The position numbers and the translations under genes were made by a program. A DNA stretch of 63,417 nt from contig JAFRXC010000055.1 in assembly GCA_017437825.1 (NCBI GenBank), forward strand, positions 1-63,417, in the 5' to 3' direction. The stretch comes from Bacteroidales bacterium. GTDB taxonomy: Bacteria; Bacteroidota; Bacteroidia; Bacteroidales; UBA932. Under the pieces are notes generated by a model. The model ran no database searches, was not told the origin of the DNA, and saw only the letters and a list, made by a program, of their open reading frames with translations. Of the stretch, positions 63,262 to 63,417 are shown piece by piece (the stretch's first letter is position 1; each line of letters starts with the position of its first letter).

Positions 63262-63417
63262 ATGACAAAGATTAAAATGACCACCCCTCTGGTGGAGATG
63301 GACGGCGACGAGATGACCAGGATTCTCTGGAAAATGATCAAGGAACAGCTCATTCTCCCGTTCGTAGACCTAAAGGTAGATTATTATGACCTGGGCCTCG
63401 TCAAAAGGGATGAGACA
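63262..63417 (+). CDS. icd: NADP-dependent isocitrate dehydrogenase, 3' end beyond window
   Basis: The first 52 codons only. [46 protein letters not shown] matches the homodimeric eukaryote-like NADP-IDH (IDP type), which starts with the same [13 protein letters not shown] block. Oxidises isocitrate to 2-oxoglutarate, the carbon skeleton used by the glutamate synthase encoded upstream in this window. Truncated by the window edge, not by mutation. Confidence 0.92.
   Translation, partial: MTKIKMTTPLVEMDGDEMTRILWKMIKEQLILPFVDLKVDYYDLGLVKRDET

Overview
The window comes from a Bacteroidota chromosome, most likely order Bacteroidales. Three things support this. Promoters are of the TAnnTTTG type, several with TTTG 19-21 bp upstream. 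Shine-Dalgarno sequences are nearly absent. The gene families are typical of the group: type III glutamine synthetase, a GH133-like debranching enzyme next to GT4 and GH57 genes, a DUF3417-type alpha-glucan phosphorylase, a Bacteroidetes-type DksA domain, DUF4783, DUF1080 and DUF4369 proteins, and LL-diaminopimelate aminotransferase. Nearly all of it is ordinary chromosome. I see no prophage, insertion sequence or CRISPR array.

Layout. 0-3.5 kb: a Pro-rich lipoprotein cut by the window edge, an M48 protease lipoprotein, cmk-ispH and efp. 3.5-22.7 kb: rlmH with a very large NtrY-like histidine kinase, then a tightly packed + strand run engB-prs-der-def-xseA-xseB followed by a glycogen block (branching enzyme, debranching enzyme, glycosyltransferase, GH57, phosphorylase) and ribF. 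22.7-30.3 kb: greA-HIT-TlpA-like, the opposite-strand pair cvpA-tsaB, then ileS fused in frame to a DksA/TraR domain, and lspA. 30.3-31.4 kb: a 43-bp near-perfect palindrome, a promoter-leader-terminator unit and a lone HNH nuclease.

31.3-49.2 kb (minus strand) is one nine-gene block with gaps of at most 14 bp: asnB-glnA-gltB-gltD-dapF-dapL-carA-carB-pyrG. Almost every product makes or consumes glutamine, glutamate or asparagine. Upstream of asnB is an unannotated 31-codon leader ORF with 14 consecutive Asn/Gln codons, followed by an intrinsic terminator: the architecture of a ribosome-mediated attenuator. A second nitrogen operon, glnK-amt-purF (60.8-57.8 kb, minus), carries its own 27-codon leader ORF with a N/Q run (NQQNNN) followed by a terminator. 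I regard this pair of Asn/Gln-codon leader peptides as the most notable discovery in the window. Inside the large operon, gltB and carB are each interrupted by one in-frame TAG, although TAG is a normal stop for many genes here.

49-57.8 kb: rmuC, an Lrp/AsnC regulator, an O-acetylhomoserine sulfhydrylase, a membrane protein with a small winged-helix regulator, a DUF1080 hydrolase with a sugar isomerase (flanked by two look-alike hairpins), tRNA-Pro with the rare anticodon AGG, an acyltransferase with an AbrB-like protein, and a PTP-like phosphatase. 61-63.4 kb: a membrane LytTR regulator overlapping head-to-head with a small ExbB/MotA-like membrane protein, three copies of a short intergenic repeat, an outer-membrane phospholipase A, tRNA-Ser(CGA) and the start of NADP isocitrate dehydrogenase.
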